A stretch of 22,099 nt of DNA from JAWWAH01 sp033721415 (GCA_033721415.1 JAWWAH010000015.1:1-22099), one strand, 5' to 3'. Numbered from the stretch's first letter, positions 13,418 to 20,872 are shown. Notes: generated by a model from the sequence alone, not told the origin. Numbers and translations are program-made.

Positions 13418-14125
13418 TTAAGTTATAACAGTACCATCGAAACTCTTTCCTTCTGTGTATTTTTTTAGATTAGATATATTCGTTCCTCTTAAAAGAATAC
13501 ATCCAATATTATTTCTCTTAGCAAATTTTGTTGCTACTGGATCTATCGGAACCTTCATTCCGGGTTGCCATTTTTTATCAGGTAAAATATTCTCGTACTT
13601 CTCCCATGTTATCTCCTTAAGGGGTTTTGCATCCTCGTGTTTATCGAGATTCTTTGAATATATATATTTTATTTTTGTTGCAACAACCACTTCCGAAGCA
13701 CCAAATCTATGTGCAAGACGAAAAGCTATATAGTCAGTGGACCATCCTGGCCTCCAACCTGAAGCAATAAAAAGTGGATATTTTTTTAAATCACTTTTTT
13801 CTATGGGTTTTTCTGGGTTATCAAGAACAACTGGATAAGCATGGTCATGAAATATTGTCCTTAAGAGATGAGCATTTAAACGCGTAGAGTGTATACCTAT
13901 CCAATCTTTATCCTCATCTGTGATATCGCTAACCTCTGCAGCAGCATTTTGGTAATCGCGTGCTGTAGCTCCACCTCCAACGACTATAATAAACCTATTA
14001 CCTCTCTTTATTTCATCCAAAATAAAATTTCTTAGACGCTTAAGATAGCCTATTTGGATGTTCTTAGGAACAAGAATAGACCCACCCAAAGCTATTACAG
14101 TATACTTATCTTTTAGTTTGCTCAT
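13418..14125 (-). CDS. pyrH: UMP kinase, amino-acid-kinase fold, archaeal-like
   Basis: A 235-residue protein of the amino-acid-kinase family that phosphorylates UMP to UDP. Motifs: phosphate-binding LGGSILVP (13-20), VVGGGATARDY (48-58), the UMP-site block DWIGIHSTRLNAHLL (74-88), GWRPGWSTDYIAF (123-135) and ATKIKYIYSKN (149-159), in place of the common T-N-V-D-G-V-Y. IGIHSTRLNA and the PGWSTD block look more like archaeal UMP kinases than typical bacterial PyrH, which is common in Patescibacteria. There is no Shine-Dalgarno at the ATG. Only 15 bases separate the ATG from a strong hairpin (14141-14175), so the gene must be transcribed from an upstream promoter through the structured leader 14126-14334. 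Alternative: another amino-acid kinase, less likely. Confidence 0.85.
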   Translation of the reverse strand: MSKLKDKYTVIALGGSILVPKNIQIGYLKRLRNFILDEIKRGNRFIIVVGGGATARDYQNAAAEVSDITDEDKDWIGIHSTRLNAHLLRTIFHDHAYPVVLDNPEKPIEKSDLKKYPLFIASGWRPGWSTDYIAFRLAHRFGASEVVVATKIKYIYSKNLDKHEDAKPLKEITWEKYENILPDKKWQPGMKVPIDPVATKFAKRNNIGCILLRGTNISNLKKYTEGKSFDGTVIT

Positions 14126-14334
14126 AAGTTAACAGTCCCACAATAAACCCCCAAGATAAACAAGGGGGCTTATTGGTTTTTCCCTTTACTCATAATAGTT
14201 AAGGGTGAGGGGGAGCATGAGGAGATTTGGCGAAAATTCCAAGTGGGTGCCCGCAACCCGACTCCACAGAGCCGAACGATTTAAGGCTCCCTTAAAAAAT
14301 TATTTAGCCCAAATTCCTAAAGCATGCTCTCCTC
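14126..14334 (-). ncRNA. Structured 5' leader RNA of the UMP kinase gene (candidate riboswitch/attenuator)
   Basis: The 308-base gap 14126-14433 has no protein gene. A consensus TATAAT on the minus strand predicts a start near 14334, exactly where a long stem begins. GAGG (14334-14331) pairs with 14210-14207 and GAGCATG (14329-14323) with 14219-14213. Further in, AGGA pairs with TCCT (14318-14315 with 14223-14220) and ATTTGG with CCAAAT (14314-14309 with 14230-14225). Inside are a GAGCC/GGCTC hairpin (14289-14285 with 14273-14269), with a competing TTTAAGG/CCTTAAA hairpin, and a GTGG/CCAC hairpin (14267-14264 with 14246-14243). Then come a second hairpin (14205-14182) and the stem 14175-14141 just before the ATG. 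Alternative pairings and a last hairpin at the gene start are the layout of a cis-regulatory RNA. The ligand is unknown. A separate small RNA is the alternative. Confidence 0.6.
14141..14175 (-). terminator. Terminator-like hairpin 15 bases before the UMP kinase start
   Basis: Read leftward, CAATAAGCCCCC pairs with GGGGGTTTATTG (12 pairs including one G-U) around an eleven-base loop. The U-tract is short and lies in the stem (UUUAUUG), so termination may be partial. That would suit an attenuator rather than a plain end. Confidence 0.6.
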
Positions 14335-14340
14335 AGTTAC

Positions 14341-14368
14341 ATTATACCAAGCAACCAAGAAAAGTAAA
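14341..14368 (-). promoter_or_regulatory. Promoter of the UMP kinase leader
   Basis: A perfect TATAAT on the minus strand (14341-14346), with TTTACT (14363-14368) 16 bases upstream. The start would fall at about 14334, the first base of the leader's closing stem. Confidence 0.7.
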
Positions 14369-14433
14369 AGCACTATGCCTCAGTCGCCTGTAATTCTAGG
14401 TTACAAAACAACCATGATGCTTTTATGAATTTT

Positions 14434-15255
14434 TTAAACCTGACACTCTGTGCAAAAATATGTACTTCTTCCTGCAATCTTTTCTTTGGCAATGCTGATT
14501 CTACAACGCCTACAAAAGTCTCTATTATAAACTCTAAAGTATCTCTGATATCTACCTTTTTTGCCGTCGGGATGATACCAATCAGACATGCTCGTACCAC
14601 CGTGTTTTAAAACAGAAGCAAGTATAGTATACATAGATTCATATAGATTACCTATCTCTTCTTTATTTAAGTCCTTAGCTTTTCTTCTTGGATGAATGCC
14701 GGCTTTCCAAAGTATCTCATCACAAGCTATATTACCAAGACCAGCTATATTACCTTGCTTTAATAGAAAAGATTTTATAGAAGCAGAAGAGTCCCCAAAC
14801 AACGAAGAAAATCTTTTATTACTTATCTTCATTGCATCGGGACCAAGGCCTTCTATATAAGATTGCTCTAAAAACCATTTCTTTGAGCCATACCAAACTT
14901 TCCCAAATTTACGAGGATCCAGAAGAACAAATTCTGAACCATCATCCATCTTAAATTTAAAATGTATATGTTTATCCTTAAAATCAAAACGATTGGGATC
15001 ATATATAACAGATCCACTCATCCTTTGATGTATCGCTAGAATCTTATCTTTTTCAAGATGCATTACCACAGCCTTGCCCATTCTATCAATTCTATTTATC
15101 TTTGAACTTTTTAAAGCTCGTGCAGTTCGGCGAACACTCTTTTTTTGTGATATAAGACCCTTTGGCCAATCGGTTTCAAATTGCAAAATACGCTTGCCCT
15201 TTAGTGCAAGCGTAAGTTTTTGCTTTGTAATTTCTGCTTCTATTATTTCGGGCAT
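14434..15255 (-). CDS. fpg: Formamidopyrimidine-DNA glycosylase (MutM/Fpg)
   Basis: A 273-residue base-excision-repair enzyme that removes 8-oxoguanine and formamidopyrimidines and nicks the abasic site. The catalytic N-terminus Pro2-Glu3 (MPEIIEAE) is present, Lys in MGKAVVMHL near 59-67 matches the family's Lys57, and the helix-two-turn-helix GNIAGLGNIACDEILWKAGIHPRR is near 168-191. The C-terminal zinc finger has both CxxC pairs (FCRRCRI and YFCTECQ) with the DNA-contacting GRS before the second. The length is normal, so it should be active. It starts two bases after the ndk stop and is the last gene of the operon 18162-14434. Pairing DNA uptake (ComEC) with nucleotide balancing and oxidative-damage repair is plausible, though co-location may only reflect compactness. 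Confidence 0.95.
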   Translation of the reverse strand: MPEIIEAEITKQKLTLALKGKRILQFETDWPKGLISQKKSVRRTARALKSSKINRIDRMGKAVVMHLEKDKILAIHQRMSGSVIYDPNRFDFKDKHIHFKFKMDDGSEFVLLDPRKFGKVWYGSKKWFLEQSYIEGLGPDAMKISNKRFSSLFGDSSASIKSFLLKQGNIAGLGNIACDEILWKAGIHPRRKAKDLNKEEIGNLYESMYTILASVLKHGGTSMSDWYHPDGKKGRYQRYFRVYNRDFCRRCRISIAKEKIAGRSTYFCTECQV

Positions 15256-15257
15256 GG

Positions 15258-15866
15258 TTACTCTAGGATTCCATCCAGATTTACATCATACAATATCTTT
15301 TCTTGGACGTGTTTGTAATTAATTAATTCTTCTTTATTAAACCAATGATTTATCTCATCTTCCGCCTCTTTAACTGAACCCGAGGCATGAACCAAGTTGC
15401 GCACCGATCGCCCATCAGTGTCACCCATTTGATATGAATCCAGAACGTAATCTCCTCTTATGGTTCCAACATCACTCGTAAGAGGCTCTGTTCCTCCAAC
15501 TATTTTACGTACAAGTTGAACAGAATGCGCTCCCTCCCAAACCATTGTTACAATTGGGCCACTTGCCATATATTTTTTAAGATTTTCCAAAATTTTAGCA
15601 GATATTTCAAGCGGATCATCAGACGGTGGTTCAAGTCCTTTTTTCTTGTATCCTTCTATTGTTTTTTCGCCTGTTACCTTTCGCCACTGAGGATCAAGAG
15701 TATAATGTTTTTCTACCTGGTCTTCTTTAGCTACCATCATTTTTGCAGCAACCATTTTTAATCCTACCCTTTCAAGTCTTTGAATAATCTCTCCCATTAA
15801 AGACCTTTGCACAGCATCTGGTTTTAATATTACTAATGTTTGTTCTTGTTTTTGGTGTTTTGGCAT
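15258..15866 (-). CDS. ndk: Nucleoside diphosphate kinase with central insert
   Basis: A 202-residue enzyme that moves the gamma-phosphate of ATP onto NDPs through a phosphohistidine. TLVILKPDAVQR (10-21) and the active-site block GRSVRNLVHASGS with His160 are canonical. TSDVGTIRGDY (130-140) is the nucleotide-binding loop. Ordinary Ndk proteins are about 140-150 residues. The extra length is a stretch near 54-95 (HYTLDPQWRKVTGEKTIEGYKKKG...) between the second helix and MASGPIVTMVWEG, plus a C-terminal extension. Such long Ndk variants are seen in Patescibacteria and some archaea. It supplies NTPs and, with the class II reductase, dNTPs. It lies 24 bases after the metallo-beta-lactamase gene and 2 before fpg. 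Confidence 0.93.
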   Translation of the reverse strand: MPKHQKQEQTLVILKPDAVQRSLMGEIIQRLERVGLKMVAAKMMVAKEDQVEKHYTLDPQWRKVTGEKTIEGYKKKGLEPPSDDPLEISAKILENLKKYMASGPIVTMVWEGAHSVQLVRKIVGGTEPLTSDVGTIRGDYVLDSYQMGDTDGRSVRNLVHASGSVKEAEDEINHWFNKEELINYKHVQEKILYDVNLDGILE

Positions 15867-15890
15867 ATTTTGTTTTTTCTAAAAATTAAA

Positions 15891-16724
15891 TTATATTGAA
15901 TTACCATAACTATATATAGATATAACACCATTTTGATCATTTCGCAAAATTTCTATACCTCTATTCTTAAATCTTTTTAGTACAGATGCATGAGGGTGGC
16001 CATAACTATTTTCCCCTACTTGTATTACAGCAAGCTTAGGATTAACTCTATCTAAAAAATAATCATTACTAGAGGTTTTGCTTCCATGATGAGCGACTTT
16101 AAGAACTTCTGCAGATATATCAACATTCTGCGCAAGCATAATTTCAGATCTTTTTTCTATATCTCCAGTAAACAAAAAGGAGTCGTTCTTGTAAACAAGT
16201 TTAGCAACAATTGAGGAATCGTTATCAGAAAAATATTCGTAATCAAGCATAGGGGAAATAAAATTAAGCTCAATACCGTTATCAAAAACAAGCTTATCAC
16301 CAACAACTATTTTAATTAGTTTAATTTCTTGCTCGTCTATTATCTCAAAGAATCTTTCACTCAAAGGACTATTTGCAACATCCTGACTCACTAAAACAGC
16401 CTGGACATCAAATTCTTCTAGAATAAGGAGTAACCCTCCTATGTGATCTGCGTCTAAATGTGTTGCTATCACAAGATCTATACTCCTATCGTAAAATGGA
16501 ACTATTTTAGAAACGCCACGAAGAGCTAAAGAGTTTTGAGCGCCACCATCAATAATAATTTGATAATGCTCTGGGGTTTGTATAAAAATTGCATCTCCTT
16601 GTCCAACATCCAAATAATGAACCTCTAAAGCTGAGGATGGGATAGATATATACGCAAGGGCAATAGAAGAAATTGCAAGAAATCCTAATGCTATCACAAT
16701 ATTTTTTTCATTCTTTGTAAACAT
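15891..16724 (-). CDS. ComEC-type metallo-beta-lactamase domain as a separate protein
   Basis: A 277-residue protein starting at ATG 16724 (MFTKNEKN), four bases after the stop of the ComEC channel gene. A longer upstream start would overlap that gene. One membrane helix (about 8-28) anchors it. The rest is the metallo-beta-lactamase fold seen at the C-terminus of ComEC: VHYLDVGQGDAIFIQTP, DGGAQNS, THLDADHIGG with the HxxxDH metal ligands, FTGDIEKRSE and the AHHGSKTSS block. In intact ComEC this part is proposed to degrade the non-transported strand during DNA uptake. All metal ligands seem present, so an active nuclease is likely, probably working beside the product of 16729-18162. It is a split version, not a truncation, because both halves are complete and have their own starts. 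Confidence 0.9.
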   Translation of the reverse strand: MFTKNEKNIVIALGFLAISSIALAYISIPSSALEVHYLDVGQGDAIFIQTPEHYQIIIDGGAQNSLALRGVSKIVPFYDRSIDLVIATHLDADHIGGLLLILEEFDVQAVLVSQDVANSPLSERFFEIIDEQEIKLIKIVVGDKLVFDNGIELNFISPMLDYEYFSDNDSSIVAKLVYKNDSFLFTGDIEKRSEIMLAQNVDISAEVLKVAHHGSKTSSNDYFLDRVNPKLAVIQVGENSYGHPHASVLKRFKNRGIEILRNDQNGVISIYSYGNSI

Positions 16725-16728
16725 AGAA

Positions 16729-18162
16729 TTAAAATAGACTAGCCACGAACCAAATGTATTTTGAAAATATCCACGCAGGCATAGATGCAATTGTAGTTAT
16801 AATACCTCCACCACGGCCCAACACTGCCATAAACACACCAGCTCCAAGTGTATAACTCAAAACTGGCAACACCATAAGATTGCTGACAACACTCCAAGGA
16901 GAAGCATAGCCGAAATGATAAATCACCAAGGGAAGAGTGAATATTTGTGCAGCAATAGTAATAGAGATTATCCCGGTTATCCCGCTTGTTAACATGCTAT
17001 AACTGCTAATTGCTATGGGTCTATCCTTTGTAATGTGCCCCGAAAAAAACACACTAAAGCTCTTTGAGAAAATCATATTAACAAGATTATGCACTTTATC
17101 TGAAAACATTAGTATACCCAAGACAGCTAAATACGAGAGTTGAAATCCAATATCATGTCTAAGTAAAAGAGGATTAAGGGCAACCATTATAGTAGCTGCA
17201 AAAAGAAGAGCTCGCCAAGAAGAATTGGGTCTACCCATGCGCTCAGCAAGTATAGCTATGGTAGCCATAATTCCAGCACGACTAGCAGAAGCAGGTGCAC
17301 CTATTAATAAAATATAGAGAATCAAAATACTTAATGCAGCATACAAGGCATGGTGACGCCAAAGCCCCATGCTTACAAAAAAAGAAATCAAAACTAAAAC
17401 TAATATAGCTATATGCATCCCGCTTATTGCTACTATATGGCTAAGTCCTGCTCTTTGAAGAGTCTCTCTGTCTTTATTTGTTAGATCTGCCTTATCGCCT
17501 ATTACCATGGCCTTATACAAAGAGCTGTCTGGGGGTAAGAGAGATTGATTGATTCCCTCTTCTAACATTTTTTTATACTTGAATATAATTGCTCGAGAAC
17601 CTATAGGATGTTTATTTGTTTTTTCTATAAAAGGCTTATTCATTATGTATCCTATGCCTTCTTTAGCAAGGTAACCAATCCAATTAAAATCTTCTGTAAA
17701 ATTTTTAGGCCTCTCTATATCACCCTGGAGAATAATAAATTCACCGACGCTGTATGTAGTAAATTTATCTGTAACTACTCTTATCCGATCCTGATCTTTT
17801 AATTTTATATCCTTGTGTAAATTAATATTCAAAGCAGGTCTAACTACCAAAATCTGTATTGCGTCTCTATTTTCTATTTCCAGTATCTCTACCTCAATTG
17901 ATGCATGAATCGGAAAATGCTCAGCATTTTCATTTTCGAAAAATATAGCGGAGATAGTGTTAAGTCTAAATATCCCCAAAATGAAAAAAATAGCGAACAA
18001 GGAAATATACCTAACTTTTTCATCCTTCCAGAACACAGTTAGCAGGAAGGGTGTTATTATAAAAAAGAAATAAATAATTATAGGCGGTATGCTAAAAATA
18101 GAGGCAATAAAAACTCCTCCCAAGAAACCTAATGATGATGAAACTAAAACGCTAGCTAACAT
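16729..18162 (-). CDS. comEC: ComEC/Rec2 DNA-uptake channel (DUF4131 + competence domain)
   Basis: A 477-residue polytopic membrane protein lacking the C-terminal nuclease domain usually fused to ComEC (full proteins are about 700-800 residues). After N-terminal helices (about 1-65), residues about 80-180 form the DUF4131/OB-like region (IQILVVRPALNINLHKDIKL...FTEDFNWIGYLAKEGIGYI). The competence domain follows: IGDKADLTNKDRETLQRAGLSHIVAISGMHIAIL, with the family signature AGLSH-AISG-H, then eight or so hydrophobic helices. It forms the inner-membrane channel for single-stranded DNA. The missing domain is the next gene. First gene of the operon with mbl, ndk and fpg. In a genome with limited nucleotide synthesis, imported DNA may serve as nucleotide supply (inference). 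Confidence 0.92.
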   Translation of the reverse strand: MLASVLVSSSLGFLGGVFIASIFSIPPIIIYFFFIITPFLLTVFWKDEKVRYISLFAIFFILGIFRLNTISAIFFENENAEHFPIHASIEVEILEIENRDAIQILVVRPALNINLHKDIKLKDQDRIRVVTDKFTTYSVGEFIILQGDIERPKNFTEDFNWIGYLAKEGIGYIMNKPFIEKTNKHPIGSRAIIFKYKKMLEEGINQSLLPPDSSLYKAMVIGDKADLTNKDRETLQRAGLSHIVAISGMHIAILVLVLISFFVSMGLWRHHALYAALSILILYILLIGAPASASRAGIMATIAILAERMGRPNSSWRALLFAATIMVALNPLLLRHDIGFQLSYLAVLGILMFSDKVHNLVNMIFSKSFSVFFSGHITKDRPIAISSYSMLTSGITGIISITIAAQIFTLPLVIYHFGYASPWSVVSNLMVLPVLSYTLGAGVFMAVLGRGGGIITTIASMPAWIFSKYIWFVASLF

Positions 18163-18192
18163 GAAAAAATCTTAACAAACCAAGATAAAATC

Positions 18193-18232
18193 TAAATAAA
18201 ATAATCGACCACGTGGTCGATTATTTTATTTA
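18193..18232 (-). terminator. Perfect 40-bp palindrome, terminator of the ribonucleotide reductase gene
   Basis: Bases 18193-18232 are an exact palindrome centred on CACGTG (TCGACCACGTGGTCGA core, then AT-rich arms ending TAAATAAAAT/ATTTTATTTA). It lies 20 bases after the reductase stop (18253) and 30 bases before comEC. The stem's AT-rich outer arms supply the U-tract. Confidence 0.8.
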
Positions 18233-18252
18233 CTGGTCTGTGTTTTTTTATT

Positions 18253-20574
18253 CTAAGCGGACTCTGTGTGCTCTGCTTCTTTGCTTGGATCCATTCCTGG
18301 AGCCATCTCTTCTATCTCGCAAGTTCCACCAACACAAGCTAATTGCTTAGCGCCTTTTGTATAATCTTCCTTCTCATATCCAACGATGTGAGAAAAATCA
18401 ACATCAGGCATTTCGGCCATAAGCTCATTATATCTTTCTTCTGTTATTTCTTCGTAAGGAGCAAGTGCATAGTGATGATCATTTCTTGGTAAGAATGAAA
18501 GACCCCCAAGCATTTCCCAGTTACTATATAGCCAATTTGCAGTGCTTATCCACTCATCATCTCCTACGGAAACTGTTACGGAAGGGTTGTGTTCTGTAAA
18601 GCTTGTTTTAACATCTTTCCAATGTTCAAGTTGGTCTAGGGCACTTATGGAATCCTTGGTTATAGCACCATCTGGAGCTTTAATAGGAAATTCAAGTACA
18701 AATGTTGTTGCACTGTTTTCATCCTGTCCAACCTCGGGCTTGTGCGGGAATTTCTGATCTCGAAGCATGTGGAACAAAGAATCCGTAGCCGCTATTCTAA
18801 CTCGACGAATATAATACTTAGAGTGCCTTGGATGCATTCCACTAGAAGAATCCACTAATTGAGACACGGTGCCTGAAGGCTTGACGCATGTAATAGATGT
18901 TGATGGATTTATTCCCATGCGCTTTGCGTATTTTTCATTTACTCGTATACTCTCTTCTTTTAGTTTTGATAGTATTTCTGGATCACGTGCAGAATTAGAA
19001 TCCCACTGCCCTGTAACAGAAACCCCGAGCAAGCGCTCTTCTTGGCAGTTTTTCTTCCATTCTTTAGATAGGTATGGGAACTTTGTAAGAGATGATTGAT
19101 ATGTGCCCAGTATTGTAGCCAATCGAACTTTGCGCATCAAAGATTCTTCTGTGTCATCAGCTCGAGCTACTACTTCTGAAAGGTTGCAGAATTGCTTTGA
19201 TCGAAGAGTTATCTCTCCACAAGGATTGGTACCACTTTGTGCCCAATGTGGGGCAAATTTTTCCCATCTACGCTTAGGCATTTGATGCTTAAGACCAGCT
19301 CTGTTAAATATTCCTCTCTCGCCTGTTCCTGCCTTAGCAAGAGAAAGCCACTCTTCCATAAATTCATGAGCAGTAGGTTTTCTGTTGTATGCAGCGGAAT
19401 TATTAGCCATTTGGCGCTGAGGTTCATATAAATAAAATTTACCCTCTTTCGCTGAACGCATCTCTTCGTCATCTAGATCAGATAAAGAAATCAAAGCACT
19501 TCTTCTAACACCTCCTGCAACCACAACTTCTCCTATCTTGCACACGATGTCATGAACATCAATATTCCGTAAACGCTTTCCTTCTCTTTCTTTAATCTTA
19601 TCTCTTGTGAAATCCAATAAGGATCTAAGGGGTTCTGGCCCTGAGCTCCTTCCTCCCATCGTCATTAGCCTAGCTCCAGCTGGACGAAGTTCTGAATAAT
19701 CAAATTCTATATCTTTTCCATCAAACCATGTCTTCAGCCCAAGAGTTAAAGCATCGCCCCATCCCTCTTTAGAGTCATGAACAACATGGGTTTTAACTTT
19801 TTCTCCAGTCTGAGGCTTTATTATTGGAAGTTGCTGCACATTTTGGCTTTCAGCTGAAAAGCCTACACCTGTCCCGCACATGGATAAATACATTATTTCA
19901 GCAAAATCTTCGAGCTGACTTGGCGCTATATATGAACAGTTGTAAGCAGAAACATTAGTTCTAGCAGCAGCCTTACCTGCACTCCACATTAAACGCATAG
20001 AAGGCATAATCTCTTGCTTTAAAATAGCTTCCCTGATATCTGAATACTCATCCTCTGTTAATGCATCCCCAATATTATCTTTCATAAATTGCATGTAGCG
20101 ATCAACTGTCTCCACCCATGTTTCTCTTCTTCCTTCTTCTTCTATCCAGCGGGAATAAGAACGATAATATATAAATTCACCCAAATCATTTTGAAAATAT
20201 TTTTTACTCTCTTCTGCCTTCTTTTGCACGTGTTCGGGAACATCCTTACGTGCATCACGAACCTTAGCGCGCTCCCTCCTGTAAACAATGTATTCTTTTG
20301 CTGTTTCGGGCATTTCGCCTAAGATCAGAGCATCCTCAACCACGTCTTGTACTTGCTCTATATTCAACACATCTTTTGATGAGTATTTTTTAGCTAAAAG
20401 CTTAACAACTTTATCAGATATTGCTTGAGGGTCTTTTTCTAAATTACCCTCTCCTGTTTTCTTCATTGCTTTTGCTATCGCTTTTGTTATTTTTTTCTGA
20501 TCCCATTCAACAATACGCCCGTCTCTTTTGCGTACGTGTTTAAAGGAATGTTTAAAAGGAGATTTAAGTGCCAT
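18253..20574 (-). CDS. nrdJ: Class II (adenosylcobalamin-dependent) ribonucleoside-triphosphate reductase
   Basis: A 773-residue monomeric-type reductase making dNTPs from NTPs with an adenosylcobalamin radical. An N-terminal ATP-cone (about 11-105, VRKRDGRIVEWDQKKITKAI...) gives overall activity control. Catalytic residues fit Lactobacillus RTPR: redox Cys213 (NCSY), Asn450-Pro-Cys452-Gly-Glu454 with the radical Cys452 and the general base Glu454, and Cys463 eleven residues on, the same spacing as Cys408/Cys419. The C-terminal shuttle pair is Cys747/Cys752 (CVGGTC). MCGTGVGFSAE and GGRSSGPEPL are conserved loops. It needs no oxygen and no second subunit, which suits an anaerobic or microaerobic life, but it needs imported or salvaged B12. 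No Shine-Dalgarno. Expression is probably controlled through the leader and sites at 20575-20852. Confidence 0.95.
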   Translation of the reverse strand: MALKSPFKHSFKHVRKRDGRIVEWDQKKITKAIAKAMKKTGEGNLEKDPQAISDKVVKLLAKKYSSKDVLNIEQVQDVVEDALILGEMPETAKEYIVYRRERAKVRDARKDVPEHVQKKAEESKKYFQNDLGEFIYYRSYSRWIEEEGRRETWVETVDRYMQFMKDNIGDALTEDEYSDIREAILKQEIMPSMRLMWSAGKAAARTNVSAYNCSYIAPSQLEDFAEIMYLSMCGTGVGFSAESQNVQQLPIIKPQTGEKVKTHVVHDSKEGWGDALTLGLKTWFDGKDIEFDYSELRPAGARLMTMGGRSSGPEPLRSLLDFTRDKIKEREGKRLRNIDVHDIVCKIGEVVVAGGVRRSALISLSDLDDEEMRSAKEGKFYLYEPQRQMANNSAAYNRKPTAHEFMEEWLSLAKAGTGERGIFNRAGLKHQMPKRRWEKFAPHWAQSGTNPCGEITLRSKQFCNLSEVVARADDTEESLMRKVRLATILGTYQSSLTKFPYLSKEWKKNCQEERLLGVSVTGQWDSNSARDPEILSKLKEESIRVNEKYAKRMGINPSTSITCVKPSGTVSQLVDSSSGMHPRHSKYYIRRVRIAATDSLFHMLRDQKFPHKPEVGQDENSATTFVLEFPIKAPDGAITKDSISALDQLEHWKDVKTSFTEHNPSVTVSVGDDEWISTANWLYSNWEMLGGLSFLPRNDHHYALAPYEEITEERYNELMAEMPDVDFSHIVGYEKEDYTKGAKQLACVGGTCEIEEMAPGMDPSKEAEHTESA

Positions 20575-20749
20575 GCTTATACTATTTTGACGTGCGCATT
20601 AGCCATGCGCTGGCATTATTTCTGTAGCTTCTTCCGAAGAAAAAATCACAGAAATAATGTGTTCCCAAATTCCGCTATTTGTTTTAAAGCGGTCTCGCCA
20701 AGGTTAAATTAATTATTTTTTATCTTTAAACGACAACTGCGTTGCCGGG
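20575..20749 (-). ncRNA. Four-hairpin 5' leader of the ribonucleotide reductase gene
   Basis: Part of the 349-base gap 20575-20923. From a predicted start near 20749 the leader carries, in order: hairpin CGGCAAC-GCA-GTTGTCG (20747-20731); an AT-rich linker; hairpin CCGCT/AGCGG (20692-20672); a 46-base hairpin with a perfect 12-bp outer stem (20659-20648 with 20625-20614) and an inner stem capped by UUCG; and GCGCAT-GGCTA-ATGCGC (20610-20594), 19 bases before the ATG. There is no U-tract, so translational control or RNA stability is likelier than termination. I did not find the conserved blocks of the cobalamin riboswitch. A published metagenomic 'nrdJ RNA' motif exists upstream of such genes; whether this is a member cannot be told by eye. 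Confidence 0.6.
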
Positions 20750-20755
20750 TTCCTC

Positions 20756-20764
20756 ATTATATCA
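20756..20764 (-). promoter_or_regulatory. Extended -10 promoter of the ribonucleotide reductase
   Basis: TGATATAAT on the minus strand is a perfect -10 with the extended TG. No good -35 is seen, which fits an extended -10 promoter or one needing an activator. A second TGTTATAAT further up (about 20810-20818) is an alternative. Confidence 0.65.
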
Positions 20765-20780
20765 CAATTCAAACCCACAT

Positions 20781-20852
20781 AAGTTTTCCACACTATATTT
20801 GTACTTTTATTATAACAAATACCAAGTAATAAAAATCTAAAGTTGTCCACAC
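20781..20852 (+). promoter_or_regulatory. Pair of direct 13-base repeats with DnaA-box-like core upstream of nrdJ
   Basis: AAGTTTTCCACAC (20781-20793) and AAGTTGTCCACAC (20840-20852) differ at one base and lie 59 bases apart in the same orientation. The first contains TTTTCCACA, which fits the DnaA box TTWTNCACA; the second has one mismatch (TTGTCCACA). Between them the DNA is nearly all A/T and includes TATTTGT...ACAAATA arms. The first repeat overlaps the -35 position of the nrdJ promoter. In E. coli DnaA controls nrdAB through two promoter boxes, so a similar link is possible. Partial likeness to an NrdR box (ATATAGTGT on the minus strand) also exists at the first site. Confidence 0.5.
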
Positions 20853-20872
20853 TTTTACTTATTTTAAGCTAC

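Noticed and set aside
14221..14275. + strand sequence resembling the cobalamin riboswitch core (GGCGAAAATTCC ... GCCCGCAACCCGA)
   Set aside because: Only two short blocks fit. The remaining conserved blocks and the final pseudoknot region are missing, the better promoter is on the opposite strand, and no + strand gene follows.
14205..14393. A 62-codon + strand open frame in the gap before fpg
   Set aside because: It overlaps the structured leader and the minus-strand TATAAT, is Arg/Lys-rich with no domain, and has no ribosome site.
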